Assembly (NCBI GenBank): GCA_948567375.1
Contig: OX419756.1
Coordinates: 16,745,001-16,809,000 of the forward strand
Length of the DNA: 64,000 nucleotides
Direction of reading: 5' to 3'
Source of the DNA: Lunularia cruciata
Taxonomy: Eukaryota; Streptophyta; Marchantiopsida; Lunulariales; Lunulariaceae
Made by a program: the position numbers and the translations under genes. Within the stretch, counting starts at the first letter, position 1. Every line of letters begins with the position of its first letter. Below are positions 10,566 to 22,020 of the stretch, one piece after another. The notes below the pieces were generated by a model that ran no database searches, had not been told where the DNA came from, and worked only from the letters and a program-made list of their open reading frames with translations.

Positions 10566-11593
10566 CCTTTGTTGGATACTACCAAGCAATAAGTGTGGTA
10601 TCCCAAAAATGACCACAAGTGACAAGGTAATAAACTCAAGATGCTCATCTTCACATTGGTCTCCTAATGGTACAAAGGTTCCTCTCCAAGCTTGCTATAC
10701 CAACTAATCTGCATGCTACTGCAATGCCTCCTCAAAACTCCAAAATGGAACACCCAAGGTGGATGGAACAATCCCAAGTTTACTCCAAATCTGAATGATC
10801 TACTCTTGTAATGTGCATCCTTTGCATTAGCATTCTCCTCCAATAAGTCATCAGGCCAAGTAACAGAACCATATTCCTTGATTATAGTGAGCCACGACTA
10901 CCACTACTAAAATGCACCGATAAGCAACATACCCATCTCTCACTTGATTGCCAACTTGGCCTATAGGAATTTGTCTCCTCCCAATACTAAAACCTATGGG
11001 GTATAATACTACTCCACCAACTAGCACATCATATGACTCTATTATTGTCGCAATGGCTTGAACTCACACCATAGAGTTATCAATCGGATGACCATGCTAA
11101 ATCTAGACAATGAACTTCACACATGTGATGTATTGTGTTGAACCATCCCTAGAGATGTTTGGATCTAAAATGGACACCTCTCCATATCAGACTTTTGGAG
11201 CTCAAAACCAACAATTGCAATGCTCTCCAATATAAGGAGATGCACACCATAGTCTAATGAGACCCTCTATGGTATATAGAATTTCCTTAAAGGTCCCACC
11301 AAATGGAAAATCTCACTTTGGTTGCCCAATAGGACAACTCCAAGGTAGGTCTAATTGGTAACTCCAACCTAGCTACTATCGGTTGTCATAAGCCACTCAT
11401 TACTAAATGGATCATGCTCCTCAACCAAATCAACTCCACTATCAACCACCTCTACTCTAGAAGCAAGAACCACATCATCCCTACTCTCACAAAAGTATGG
11501 CAACCAATCGGAACACATGGGTTAGGTCAAATCCCCATGTAAACATGTCATTGGATGAGAATAAAATGGAAGCACATAATCAACTAAGCCGCT
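10566..11593 (-). pseudogene. Protease/leader region of pol, eroded
   Basis: Minus-strand sequence about 11,060-10,970 reads YDVLVGGVVLYPIGF in one frame and looks like a structured coding remnant. No D-T/S-G protease triad could be found. Numerous stops. It links gag and the methyltransferase module. Confidence 0.4.
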
Positions 11594-12352
11594 TGTAATA
11601 CCAATAGCTAGACATATCAGCTAGAAGTGAAAATTGTCTTGGTAACATCTAGAAGGATTTTATGTATGATAGGCTAGGTAGATTAGATAGAGGTGCCACC
11701 AAAAGAGTACTTCTACTAATAGGGTAAGAACTAAAAATAGCCTGAATTTGTAAGACCAAAAGCTAGACATATCATCCAGAGGTGAAAATTGGCTTGGTAA
11801 CATCTGGAAGGATGTTATACATGATGGACTATGTAGATTAGATAGAAGTGTCACCAAAAGAGAACTTCTACTAATAGAGCACGAGTCAAAAATAGCCTAA
11901 AAATTTTAGAGCTAATTTTGGAGGTCTAAACAAATGAATTAGGCCTCAAAAATGTGCATGTTCTCCCCATAGAGGAAAGGTTAGCCTTCCTTCCCCTTAG
12001 GTTTGTCTCATCAAGAGCTTTTCAATGGTACCTCATCCATGCAATTTAGAGATTCCTACATAAAGATTCCTTAAAGATTCTCTTTGGTCAAAGAGGGTTT
12101 GACCAGCCTGAGGATCAAAACCAATATGTCACCCATGCATGCAACTAATCTAAGGGCAGAGATTGCTGATATGCCACCAATCCATGTATCTGATCCAAGG
12201 GTGGAGGTTCCTTTGGGGAAGTCCCCTTTGCTATATAATACAATCAAGGTGCTCCTTTGGGAGCATCAGAGGTTGAGTGTGAAATTGTGTGTTCTCTTAA
12301 GGTCTATATCTTTTGTATCTCTCTTAAGGTCTCCTATCCTTGGAAGATTACA
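11594..12352. mobile_element. LTR of the TGTAATA family interrupting the large element
   Basis: 759-bp LTR, homologous along its length to the solo LTR at 388-1125, with ends TGTAATA and GATTACA. Flanking 5-mers are CCGCT and TCGCC, so there is no clear target duplication. The sequence just right of it is, on the minus strand, the purine-rich TTGGGGGCGA, resembling a polypurine tract before a 3' LTR. Either it is a solo LTR inserted between gag and pol of the large element, or it marks the junction between two elements. Confidence 0.75.
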
Positions 12353-12499
12353 TCGCCCCCAACATTATGCTAGATTCAATATATATAGTAACAAGTGGTT
12401 GACGAGTTTCTAGTCCATCACATGTTCCATCACCACCTTTCATGCCTACTCTAAGATGTCTAGGAGCTATGGATGTCATCTATAGTGCCTTTGAGAGTA

Positions 12500-14170
12500 T
12501 GAAAGACTAGGGAAGCTTAACCAATCTACCAACCTCTCCTCTTTTTGGGTCCAACTTCATTGATGCTCCTCTTAGCTCTAGAGCACATATTGCACTCCTA
12601 GTTACTACAACAAATGTATCTACTTGTGCTACTATGCACATAAAGTCCACATTATCTCTTTCACCAACATAAGAGGTGGAAGCCTCATCACTTGAATCTG
12701 ATCTCCTTTGAGCTATGGCCATGCTAGCCAATCTCTACTCCAATTGATCAATTTGAGTAGCCATGGTTACATCAAAAGCACGGGTAAATATTGGGCTCCT
12801 ACCAAGTATAAGTCCTCTACCACCACCTTGTCCTCCACTACATGGAGTTCCTCTACCACTTGCCATAACAAGCCTACCACTCCATAACTTTGGGTGAAGG
12901 TCAAAGCATCAATCATTGGTATGACAAAATTTGTAGCCATGGTCACACTATCTATATGCTAGCTATGATGCACGAGAAGTATCATGTCTACTACCTTGAT
13001 TGGACACTCTCTTGTGATGAATTCACCACAAGTCCAACAAGCAACACCACCACTCATTGGCTGCTATTGACCCAAAAATGAAAGTAAAGGTCTAGCTGCA
13101 CTAGCCCCTCCACTTGCTACATAAGATCTGGGCTATCCATTCTACACTTGGAAGCCAATACAATGTGGTACAATCTTTTGCACTCTAAAAGAAGTAATAT
13201 TTGTGGATGATTTCTTCCTAATAAATCTACATATCACCACTCTTTCCTCCACCATGTTGAGCTTAGTGCATTCAGCCAATCTAAAGAGCAACATCAAAGT
13301 AGGTGAGGTAACCTATAACATTGTAGCATCATATATGTACTCTATGTTGCAACTCCTTATCCAAGATCCCATACCAAAATTGGACTACTTGGGCCTCAAT
13401 GCACTCAGCCAATCTAAAGACCACCACCAAAGTAGGTGAGTTAGCCTATAACATTATAGCATCATGTACTCCATGTCGCAACTCCTTATCCAAGGTCTTA
13501 TACCAAAATTGGACTACTTGGGCCTCAATAACTTCTTGAGTGAAATTGATTACCTATCTCATGAAAGTGTATGTCTTGCATAGGCTCTCTCTAGCCTTCC
13601 ATTGGAACTCTTGCAAGCTCTTAAGCTTGTCAATCAATATTCCTTAGTAGTTCTACCTCAAACATTAGAAGAACTCCACCATGGGGTTAAAGCTCAATAG
13701 TGCACCCCTTCTTGCTATGGTACCTCTCCTCATAGTAGAACCATTTGCAACTAATGCACCTCACTAGATACACCAATGTTAATAGAACAAGAACTCGTGA
13801 GTAGTGCAATCTACCCATACAAATTAAGCCTAAAATGATAGAGATATAGTTTGGAGACCAATATTGTCTCCGTAGCTTGATCTCCTCTAAGTGAGCTATC
13901 CTAGACTCATGGTAGTCATCCATTGATAGACCCTCCAAGTATTGGAACAATCCATTCCATGCCATGAAGGGTACGAACAAAGATGGGTTTTGCATCTAAT
14001 GCAGATCACACCAACTATCAAACTCTTGGATGAAATAACTAACTCAATGGTACACATTATCCCAGAGTAGCATTTGGGACCTTTGGAGGCTCCATAAATC
14101 TCATCCATGTCCCACAACCATAATGTAAACACACTAGGTGCATTCTTAACTATATCAACTCCCACATCAA
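12500..14170 (-). pseudogene. gag remnant of the large retroelement, copy B
   Basis: Minus-strand order: HLEEIKLRRQYWSPNYISI near 13,850 (shared with copy A); IEAQVVQFWYGILDKELQHR near 13,350, the hydrophobic Gag core; a zinc-knuckle remnant CWTCGEFITRECP near 13,040-13,000, which keeps three Cys but lacks the His and two residues of C-x2-C-x4-H-x4-C; and a basic linker ending LDPKRGEVGRLVKLP at 12,507. Gag packages element RNA. The copy is broken by stops, frameshifts and the tandem duplication at 13,268-13,530. Confidence 0.7.
13268..13530. repeat. ~130-bp tandem duplication within gag
   Basis: Two units of about 130 bp begin near 13,268 and 13,401. Both contain AACTCCTTATCCAAG and ATTGGACTACTTGGGCCTCA. 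The unit is single in copy A at the left end of the window. Confidence 0.8.
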
Positions 14171-14930
14171 ACTTAAACTAGAATCAATCTCCTCTCTTGT
14201 GTGACCTAAGATATGGATTAATATCAAGTGTCACTCCATGTAAACCCATTGTGTATTACAACAAAATCTCATCTAGAACCTCCAAGAAATTCATTTTGAC
14301 AATGTACCTTGAACCACAACTAGAATACCAAGTACTACTACAAAGTGTCACCACCAAGAAACACCCACCAATGTAACTCTAATTATGATAACTACATTAG
14401 GGGAAAGTGAAACCTATAATTTTTCATCATAACACACACTCTAATGGTTTATAGGCCATCACTTCCTACCTTAAGAGACAGAGACATAGGTAGTCTGACT
14501 AGTCATCACTCCAACTTCATTATAGAGAGCACACTAGAGCACCAACATTCTAAATATCAAGCCACCTAACACAAACATGGTCCAAAAATAGGAAGTAGAG
14601 AATAGAGGGGGTCCAATCACAAGAAATCAAAATGATAACCCTCCATCTTACAAATAAAAAATTGGACTAACTCTGCCACCATTGGTATTTGATATAATAG
14701 GAGTGTTTATCTACTCTTATACTTCAAGGATCACCAAGGATGAAATCAAATTGCCTCTCCTAGCCAAAGCTACATGAGTATATGTATCAAGCTACCAATC
14801 ACTAGGAGAACAAGTGAAGGTGGACCAATTGGGTAGAGCTTTAGTCTATGAATTAGAAATTTGAGATTTCAAACCTTGTTGTGCACAATCCTAAAGGATA
14901 TGCAGATTTTGCCAAGCAACTACCAAAAAT
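13441..14930. repeat. Long direct repeat shared with 1-2,330
   Basis: Aligns with 1-387 plus 1131-2,330, that is, the left copy without its solo LTR. It includes the gag N-terminal half and the leader with the tRNA-like segment. Copies are about 13.4 kb apart in the same orientation, which indicates two insertions of one family or a tandem arrangement. Confidence 0.85.
14812..14895 (+). repeat. tRNA-like (SINE-like) sequence in retroelement leader, copy B
   Basis: Homolog of 2185-2270. A-box-like TGGACCAATTGG lies at 14,821-14,832 and a degraded B-box near 14,865-14,875 (GATTTCAAACC). Antisense to the element. No full cloverleaf is claimed. Confidence 0.45.
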
Positions 14931-15640
14931 TGAACTAATTAACTCAGTAAACATAACTTCATGAAGTCATCTAAAGATCTTATACAAATTCCTTTTTATT
15001 TTATTCAAAAAACTTGGAAACATCCTTAAGTTTATATTAATGAAGTCATAAACTCAAGGTGTAGGCAAACAACAACAAAGAACTTAGAGCTCTTTTGCTT
15101 TTTGATTAGGAAGGAATAAACTTGATTTACATTGATAACTACTCCTTCTCAATCTCAAATGAATCTAACAATGAAAGTAATCCAAAGATCTCCTACCTAC
15201 ATCTACAATATACATTTTGATTCTTGCACTATCTTATCCTATCCTAATCACATGTAGGTTTATTAGGTGCCTTACATGTATCAAGGAAGGTATCGAGTCT
15301 TTCACTAAGAAAATTTGAATTCTAACCATTTGGTCCTACAACTCCAAAGATTACATATGAAAGTGCACTTCAACTACAACTAGGCCTTTGGATGTCTTCA
15401 TACTATGAAGATTATGCAACTACAAAGAACTTCTTTCAATGAAGTGTCTTTGATCCTAAGTTCTACTACAAAAAGCTAAATTTGCCTTGAAGGAGTTTAA
15501 TTATGACATTACCTTGTAATAAGCTATTTGTAAGGTTAAAGTATCACACATCTATATGAATTTTCAATTTAAGTGCTCTTCAAAGTCAATTTGCTCATTG
15601 ATCCAATTTTTCATCTTCATACTTCTTTTCCTCCAACTTT
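14931..15640. other. Unassigned A+T-rich DNA
   Basis: The similarity to the left copy stops near 14,930. No reading frame, repeat or RNA feature is recognisable up to about 15,640. Confidence 0.5.
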
Positions 15641-15654
15641 TGAACTTATAGCTT

Positions 15655-15838
15655 TAGCTCATGTACTTTTGTCTTGGTTATTCTACCTTGTGCTATCTCC
15701 TCTAGAACTTCCACCAATTAGTCTCAAACTTATTCTATTTGCTTTTTAGCTCATGTAATTTTGTCTTGGTGATTCTACCTTGAGCCATCTCCTCTATAAC
15801 TTCCACCAATTAGTCTCAAACTTATTTTATTTGCTTGA
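15655..15838. repeat. 92-bp tandem duplication
   Basis: Units 15,655-15,746 and 15,747-15,838 share TAGCTCATGTA, TTTTGTCTTGGT and CTTCCACCAATTAGTCTCAA. They lie in the Lys/Glu-rich remnant. Confidence 0.85.
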
Positions 15839-15895
15839 GAATCTATTTTCCTTCCTTTCTTATGAATCAATGTTCAAGGCCTCCACCTCTTGCTT

Positions 15896-16329
15896 TGTAA
15901 CAGACCAAGGAGAGAAATAGGAGAATGAAAGATCAAAATAGAAGTCACATTGGATATGCTCAAATGAGTGAAACTCCAAATGCCTAGCTTGAGCTCAGCT
16001 TAGGTATGTATAAGTAACTTGGGTACAAGACTCCCAAGAAGCTTCCAAGGAAGACCTTCCTTCTAGAACTCACCTTACTTGGAGTACAAGCTGCCATACT
16101 TGGTGTGCAAGTTAAGCTACCCATCAGCTTGGCATACAAGTTACTCTACACTTGGAAAGTTTTTAGAAACTTCTCATTGAGAAGCTTCATATGTGCTTCT
16201 ATAATATACTACCCACAAGTTTCCTAGATGCTTCTTAGGCTAGTTCTACCTCCTTTTTGCTATATTTAGCTTAGGCTACTAACTCATTAGCTTCTCCTAA
16301 ATTGTTTGCTAACTCCATATATTATTACA
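15896..16329. mobile_element. Solo LTR (chromovirus family) with target-site duplication
   Basis: 434 bp with ends TGTAACA and ATTACA. The 5-bp direct repeat TGCTT lies on both sides (15,891-15,895 and 16,330-16,334). Its body is similar to the LTR at 34,345-34,851 (shared ACCAAGGAGAGAAATAG, CAAATGCCTAGC and repeated CAAGAAGCTTC-type blocks), which is linked to a chromodomain remnant. Non-coding. Confidence 0.85.
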
Positions 16330-18049
16330 TGCTTGACTTTTTCCATTATTAGAGGTTAATCAATTGCCATTTCCTCTTTCTTCTTCTTTAGCTCAATAGC
16401 CATTCCTTCTAATTAAACAACCACTTTGCTCTTGTATTCTATGAAGTGCACATTGAGGATCATTTAGTGTATCTTGGACTTCTCTACTTCTCCTCAAATA
16501 CTAACCACTTCCTCATCCTTGGCCTTTAGCTACTCTTCATACCACTATTGTTTACCTTTGGCATTGAGCCAAAAGGCTCTTAGCTCTCTTCTTTCTTCTC
16601 TATTCAATACACAAGAAGCAAAGTGTTATGCAGCTTTGTCTCAAAATTCTCATATACTAATGAATTTGTCTTCTTTGTTTTGTCCTTGTACATGTTCGAC
16701 ATCTTCTTTATCTCCTCCTTTGCCTTGACCTACTTTTCCCTCATCAAATAAGATTTCTTATGCAATATTTGGGCAAAAGAAATATAGTTGGTGATGTCTT
16801 AGGAGTAGTCTTGGCATATATGCAAGATCTTCTCCATTAGCTCTAAGATTGGCCCCACCAAATGTATGACTTGGATTTCTTAGTATTGGAGCTTGGCACT
16901 CTTGGAACAAGCTTATACTTGTCATTTTGTACTACACATGAAGGTTGTTACCATTCATCTTTAATTTCTATTTTGTCTTCTCCTTGATCTTTGAGTTGCT
17001 TGGGCTCTTCTTCATTGTCTTCTTTCTCATCTCCCACTTCAATTCCAAAGGGCTCACCTTCTTGGTCATAGATGCAGGGTTCTTCAACATGTATTATAAC
17101 TTTAGAGTTAGTCACTCCTTTGGTATGAATACCTTTTTACTCCTCCCAATCTTTGGTTGACTTGTCTTCTTGTGCATTGTACACTCCTTCATTTTGAGTA
17201 GAATATGTATCTTCATACTAGTATGTTTCTTTGGATCCAGATGTTGAATATTGTAGGATGAGGAAGTTCTCTTCTTCTTCCTCTTTGCTAACCATGTCTT
17301 TGCCTTCCTCCTCCAAAGATACATTGATGACCTATGTTTTCTTCCTCAACATCTTTATTGGTCCTTGCAATCTTGCAAGTGTGAACATCTTCTTCTTTAC
17401 CACAATCATTCCTACTACACTACTTTCAAAATTTTCCCTATTTTATTATACTCCTCATTTTGAAGGTGATATTTCTAGATGAGTTCTTTACCTTTGGATT
17501 GTGAAGTGAAGTAACCCATTGGATGCTAGTGGAACTTCTTTCTCTCTACCTTGGTCAAAAAGTTTAACCACATGTAGAAGTGAATTGCAAAGGGTGTGAG
17601 GTAGGTTGTTCCTCTATCTTTTTCCAATTCTTTGAGCAAGCTCTTGGTTTACACATAAAACATATGAGCCAAGTTCACTGATTCTCCTTGGTACATGTGT
17701 TCAAAGAAAATTGCTTTGCTATTCTTAAGGTAGGTTGTTCACTTTGGCTTAAACACCTTCATAACCACTTCCACTATAGCCTTTAGTGCAAGGTCCTTGT
17801 TACTTCCCACTTTCCATTTGTTGATGGTCCTTGGCTCATTGAAGGAGGCTATAAGGATATTCTATAATGCATTCTTTGGTCTAGTGTATTGGGTATTGAT
17901 ATTGATTCCCCTAGGCTACAAGTTTTTTGTGCCAGGAACATTCCTCTAATTCTCCTCCATCTATGCAAATAAGTTTCCTCAAAGTTCTCTTGGCTCCTTC
18001 TCCTCTCTATGATGCATCTTTTGAATAATGAAAGCATTGCTCAATTTCC

Positions 18050-19470
18050 ATTTGCAAAGTAAGAAGGCAAGGCACTTACTCTGGATCAATTCACTTTTGC
18101 AATACACCCCACACTTGTTAAGGGCTAGGGCACAAAGAATAACATCGGGAATCTTCCTCCTCTATTTTGGGATGAATGCCATGTTTCTTATGGACGATTG
18201 TATGGGTACAAAGGCAAAGGTTTGAGAACTACAAAGGCGATAAGGAACTACAAAGACTTATCAAGACTTGAAATCTCTGAGCTTACTTCGGAATGGAGAC
18301 TAAAATTGGTCAATGAAAGTGAAATTGATCATTGTGCACTTGGTTTTATAGTCAGATTTTCAATAATCATTCTTCAATGGCTGAATAGTCAATGAGCTGT
18401 TACTCTCAGCACATGCAGGCCACTCCTTGAATGCAAATGGTCTTTGATGGCAGTTCTTTATCCAAGTAGAAGCGCATTCCAAGTTTGTGTAAGATCTTTG
18501 GGCACAAGGCCTCCAAGTAAGAAGGTCCTTTGTACTTGTGTTCTTCACTCCCTACCACCCTTCAGACTTTGGTTCATTTAGCATTTTTCCTTTAGACAGC
18601 TTCCAGTTTCATACTTGTTCACTTTGTACCTTTACATGAGCAAACAAAACTCCAAAGGAAACTTCAACTAAAAGTGTTTCCTTCATAAACAAACAATTAT
18701 TCTACCATCTCCTCTTAGTAAAGAGAGAAAGCAATTAAAATTATTTTTATTGAGAAGACATGAGCACTACACAATGAAGAAATTTATATATTTATATATA
18801 CGATGAAAGAAGGATGGATTTCTTGGTTAATTTAAAAAATTCCATTAAAAGTTTGTATAGATAGTATTTCTCGGATTGGAATGATCCGTCCAAGGACCAA
18901 ATAAGACCATTAATACCTATAAGAAAGAGAGGAATGAAGTTTTTGTTGCAAAGTAGACCATAGTATAGAAAACATTGATTAGTTCATACAGCTCAGATCT
19001 ATAAATCTTTCTTCCAAACTTGAAATTTTTGTGTATTTGATACATATTAAGTCTTATTTAAAATATTAAAATATTTTCCTCAAGTGAGGATCTTTAATTT
19101 TCAATTATCGACTTAGAGTTTTAACCAGAATCTTAGACATATTAGCACTCATGGATTCTAGAATTTTTGATCTTTCTTCTTCAAAATACCTTTAGGCACG
19201 TGGGTACATAATATTGAAAGGAACCCAGGTTTATATACTTCCATGAACTTGTACGTTCTATTCTAATATAAAATTCCTCATTATTCTGATAATCCAACTG
19301 AAAAATATGTGTCATTTTCATTTCTCACTTTATTTAGCCAGCTTCATGTTTCTCTCCTCTCGCCCGTTCCGACCCAAGGAAATTTGTTACGTTATCCCTT
19401 CCACTCTCATAATCCATGCGATAACGGTTTCTAACTATGAGTTCGTCGTTTTCTCTATTCTTTAGTTAAA
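18050..19470. other. Unassigned DNA between repeats
   Basis: Short frames exist on both strands but none resembles a protein family and none is flanked by convincing splice sites. No RNA gene seen. Confidence 0.5.
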
Positions 19471-19640
19471 GATGCTCCTCTCTATTCGGGGCTTAGCCCC
19501 ATGTTATTTATTTATTTATTATTATTATTATTATTTTGTTTTTTTTGGTTGTTGTACCCCTTGTACGGCTTGATGGGGTCTTCCCATCCTTCGTTTTCCC
19601 TACGCGGTCGCCACTTTGCCTTGGGGGATAGGCATTAGCT
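19470..19640 (+). mobile_element. 3' tail of the non-LTR element family, with (ATT)n tract
   Basis: GGGGCTTAGCCCCAT, then an ATTT/ATT microsatellite (about 19,502-19,535), TTGTACGGCTTGATGGGG and the stem-loop GATGGGGTCTTCCCATC (19,572-19,588), then CTACGCGGTCGCC. The same string recurs at 30,480-30,600, 49,750-49,850, 55,740-55,830 and 58,960-59,060, each time as a family 3' end. Confidence 0.7.
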
Positions 19641-20166
19641 TAGACGCTAATAGAGTAATTAAAATCACTACGCCTAGTTAAATTACATAGCTCAGGTATC
19701 CAGTATGCATGACATTGTCTCATTAGGTGTCACAGTACAATTCCAAGACACAAAGTCCAATGCACCTTGAGTTGGAGAATCGTAACTGTAAGTAACTGTT
19801 GAGCATTGGATCCATGCACTTTTTGGGAAGTAACCGTCATACGTGAACTCGAATTGATCTGATAATTCGAATATAGTAGGTCCAGTAGTGGACTCAGAGA
19901 AGTAATTGCATCGAGTTCATCTCTTATGATTTATCTGACTCTTTGCATTATTTTCCATATACTCAACTCTATGTTGGTGTGTGGTAATAAGTCCTGCACG
20001 CATTTAAGTGAATGATATTCACCTGGAACACTGCTGCAACGCCTAGTTTCTGTCCGAATGAGGGTTAGTCTATGATACATGCTCACATGATTTTTTTTAA
20101 TTTTTTAATTTTTTAATTTTAAAATTAATTATTATTTTTTGGTTAAGAAAAAAAAATTCCAGCTAG

Positions 20167-20425
20167 GAGATAAGGTGATCTACCACATACCTTTCTCGCA
20201 AAGGCATTGAAAAGGTCTTGAAATAATCCAAGTCAAATATACATTGATCTAAAGTGTGTGTTCAGAATTATCTAGAGAGAATTAACTACCAGAGAAGGTG
20301 ATCCGGCACATACCTTCCTCGCGACGGCATTGAAAAAGTCCTGGATCTAGAAGATCCAAGTCAAATATACATTGATCTAAAGTGTGTGTTCAGAATTAAT
20401 CAGAATTATTTACAGAGAATTAGCT
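20167..20425. repeat. ~123-bp imperfect tandem duplication
   Basis: Two units (start points near 20,172 and 20,295) share AAGGTGATC, CACATACCTT and CAAGTCAAATATACATTGA. Non-coding. Confidence 0.8.
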
Positions 20426-20699
20426 GAAGTTGATGACATGAATGACTGGTTGGGTACCCATGTGATGCATGTAATAAGCATTGGAATATTTTCAAATCTT
20501 GGAGGCCGTGAAGAACGAGTTGCTTAGGTGAGATTGATAAAGTTAGAAAGTTAGATTGATAAAGTTAGAAAGTTTCACTTTCTAAACACTTCATTCACTA
20601 ATCATTCATCAATTTAACATATTCATAGGTGTTTATCCACTGCCATGTTCGTCTCTAGACCTTATCTCTAAAAATATATAGAAAGAGAAATATTGCTTG

Positions 20700-20945
20700 C
20701 ATGAACTACCTTTCTGGTAAAGGGAATAAGAGAAGCGCGACTTGTATACGATAACAAGAAAAATGAAAAACCAATCAAATCAAACGACAATAAAACCTAC
20801 TGGATAAAATGGGACTAAGCCCCAAAGGATGGTGGTGTAGATGACGAAATGGAAAGCCCATCAAACCAAACAAGAATAAGAGCTAAGGGATAAAATGGGA
20901 CTAAACCCCAAAGGAATAGAGAGGAGGTTATTGTCCGACAAGAAT
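20700..20945 (-). mobile_element. Inverted, tandem 3' tails of the non-LTR family
   Basis: Two imperfect units each contain AAAATGGGACTAA(G/A)CCCC, the reverse complement of the GGGG(T)TTAGTCCCATTTT-type tail. Between them a degraded form of the TGATGGGG...CCAT stem-loop region can be read on the minus strand. Confidence 0.5.
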
Positions 20946-21537
20946 AATAAATAACACGTACTGTATATCAAGGATCAGTTTCGATCCACTTGGAGATACA
21001 TTAACTCAAGTTTAGCTCAGACACAAGGTAATGGAAATTACCACGAGGTTCAGCAAACTGGATCTTCATGTTAATTAATGGTGTAAGGAGAGATATATAC
21101 ACTTGTTAGAAATTAGAGTTTTTATACCTTAGTCATCTCCGGACAGAAACAAACATCTGAAGAATTTCTAAGAAGAGAAGAAAAAGAAACGCTTGAATAA
21201 ATCCTAAAATTTGTCAATTGAAAGAAAACATAAACTCTATAAACTTTCCAAAGTATTAGTTAAGATTTAATTTATTTTTATCAATAAACGTGTGAATTAA
21301 TATGCTTAGAAGCACACAAGCCCTTGCAAAACACTCAGCACCACCCACTCTTCATACGACAATCAACAATGACCAGGATTAGCTTCTGATATCTGCTCCG
21401 TTTGTTGTATTTCTTGGATTTAAGTGGAAATCCTCACAAAGTTGTCAAAGTGCAGAATAGTACTGCTGGAAAGAACATTCGCACAAGAATCGTGATCTCC
21501 TTGACGATGTATGTACGAGGAAACCCACGAGACAAGT

Positions 21538-21710
21538 TGTTAAGTTCCAAAAAGAAACACACAAAGTCAAGTTGTACAAAGAAGAAAGCCAAGAGATAAA
21601 TGGAGTTAAGTTCCAAGAAGAAACACACAAAATCAAGTTGTCCAAAGTAGAAAGCCAAGATAAATGGAGAGATAAATGGAGTTAAGTTCCAAAAAGAAAC
21701 ATGCAAATCA
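21538..21710. repeat. Tandem array of ~63-77-bp units
   Basis: Two full and one partial unit beginning GTTAAGTTCCAA (about 21,538, 21,604 and 21,681). Each has AAGAAACA(C/T)(A/G)CAAA; the two full units also share AAAGCCAAGA. It lies about 1.2 kb upstream of the protease start codon. Confidence 0.8.
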
Positions 21711-21837
21711 TACGAGGTGCATATCACTGGAGCATAGGGAAAGTAAATTATCCTTTTCTCCATTAACAAAGCATAAGGTGCCATAACCCCCCTCGCATAT
21801 GCATATATCCCCAGTTAGGAGTCCAACTCCCTTTTCT

Positions 21838-22020
21838 CCCAAGGGAGGAAAGGTATCAAATATAGAGGGCGAGGGCCCCGCCCCCTAAATGCGAAACCCG
21901 AGAGTCCCTGTTCTTTCCCTATAGAGAAGGAGATATCATATACGGAGGGTGAGGGGCCCTTCCCCCTGTATTCAATACCCTCGTTGTCCGGGAAGTGTGC
22001 GATTCATTCGAATTCGAATA
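21838..22020. repeat. Imperfect G+C-rich tandem repeat
   Basis: Two ~90-bp units share ATATAGAGGGCGAGGG or its variant and CCC(G/T)(C/T)CCCCT followed by ATACCC or AACCCG. Non-coding, directly upstream of the promoter region of the protease gene. Confidence 0.55.

Larger units (their letters stand above)
6200..14930 (-). mobile_element. Degraded Ty3/gypsy-like retroelement with DNA methyltransferase-like and PHD-like modules
   Basis: Read on the minus strand, the order is leader (14,930-14,180), gag (14,170-12,500), an intruding LTR (12,352-11,594), a protease-region remnant, a C5-methyltransferase-like domain (10,565-9,690), reverse transcriptase (9,240-8,500), RNase H (8,400-8,000), integrase (7,260-6,420) and a PHD-finger-like end (6,357-6,210). 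Modules lie in pol order (RT, RNase H, IN), as in Ty3/gypsy elements. Every module has stops and frameshifts, so nothing is expressed as an intact polyprotein. Known: retroelement-borne cytosine methyltransferases have been reported in a dinoflagellate and in a charophyte alga. Inferred: one ancestral element, because the modules are collinear and on one strand. A mosaic of two related elements is the main alternative. Termini are not defined. Confidence 0.7.
15640..18050 (-). pseudogene. Decayed Lys/Glu-rich coding remnant, family unknown
   Basis: Minus-strand frames, repeatedly broken, give strongly charged sequence that looks coiled-coil-like. One open piece (17,324-17,112) contains WLAKRKKKRTSSS. 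Other stretches include RGTTYLTPFAIHFYMWLNFL near 17,600, and LTKVERKKFH. The coherent strand bias over 2.4 kb, the insertion of an LTR at 15,896-16,329, and a 92-bp tandem duplication suggest a large repeat-associated protein. I do not recognise the family and assign no function. Confidence 0.4.

Noticed and set aside
19502-19640. CRISPR-like or regular repeat array across the window
   Set aside because: The recurring TGATGGGGTCTTCCCATCC string is irregularly spaced over 40 kb and is the 3' tail of a non-LTR element family.
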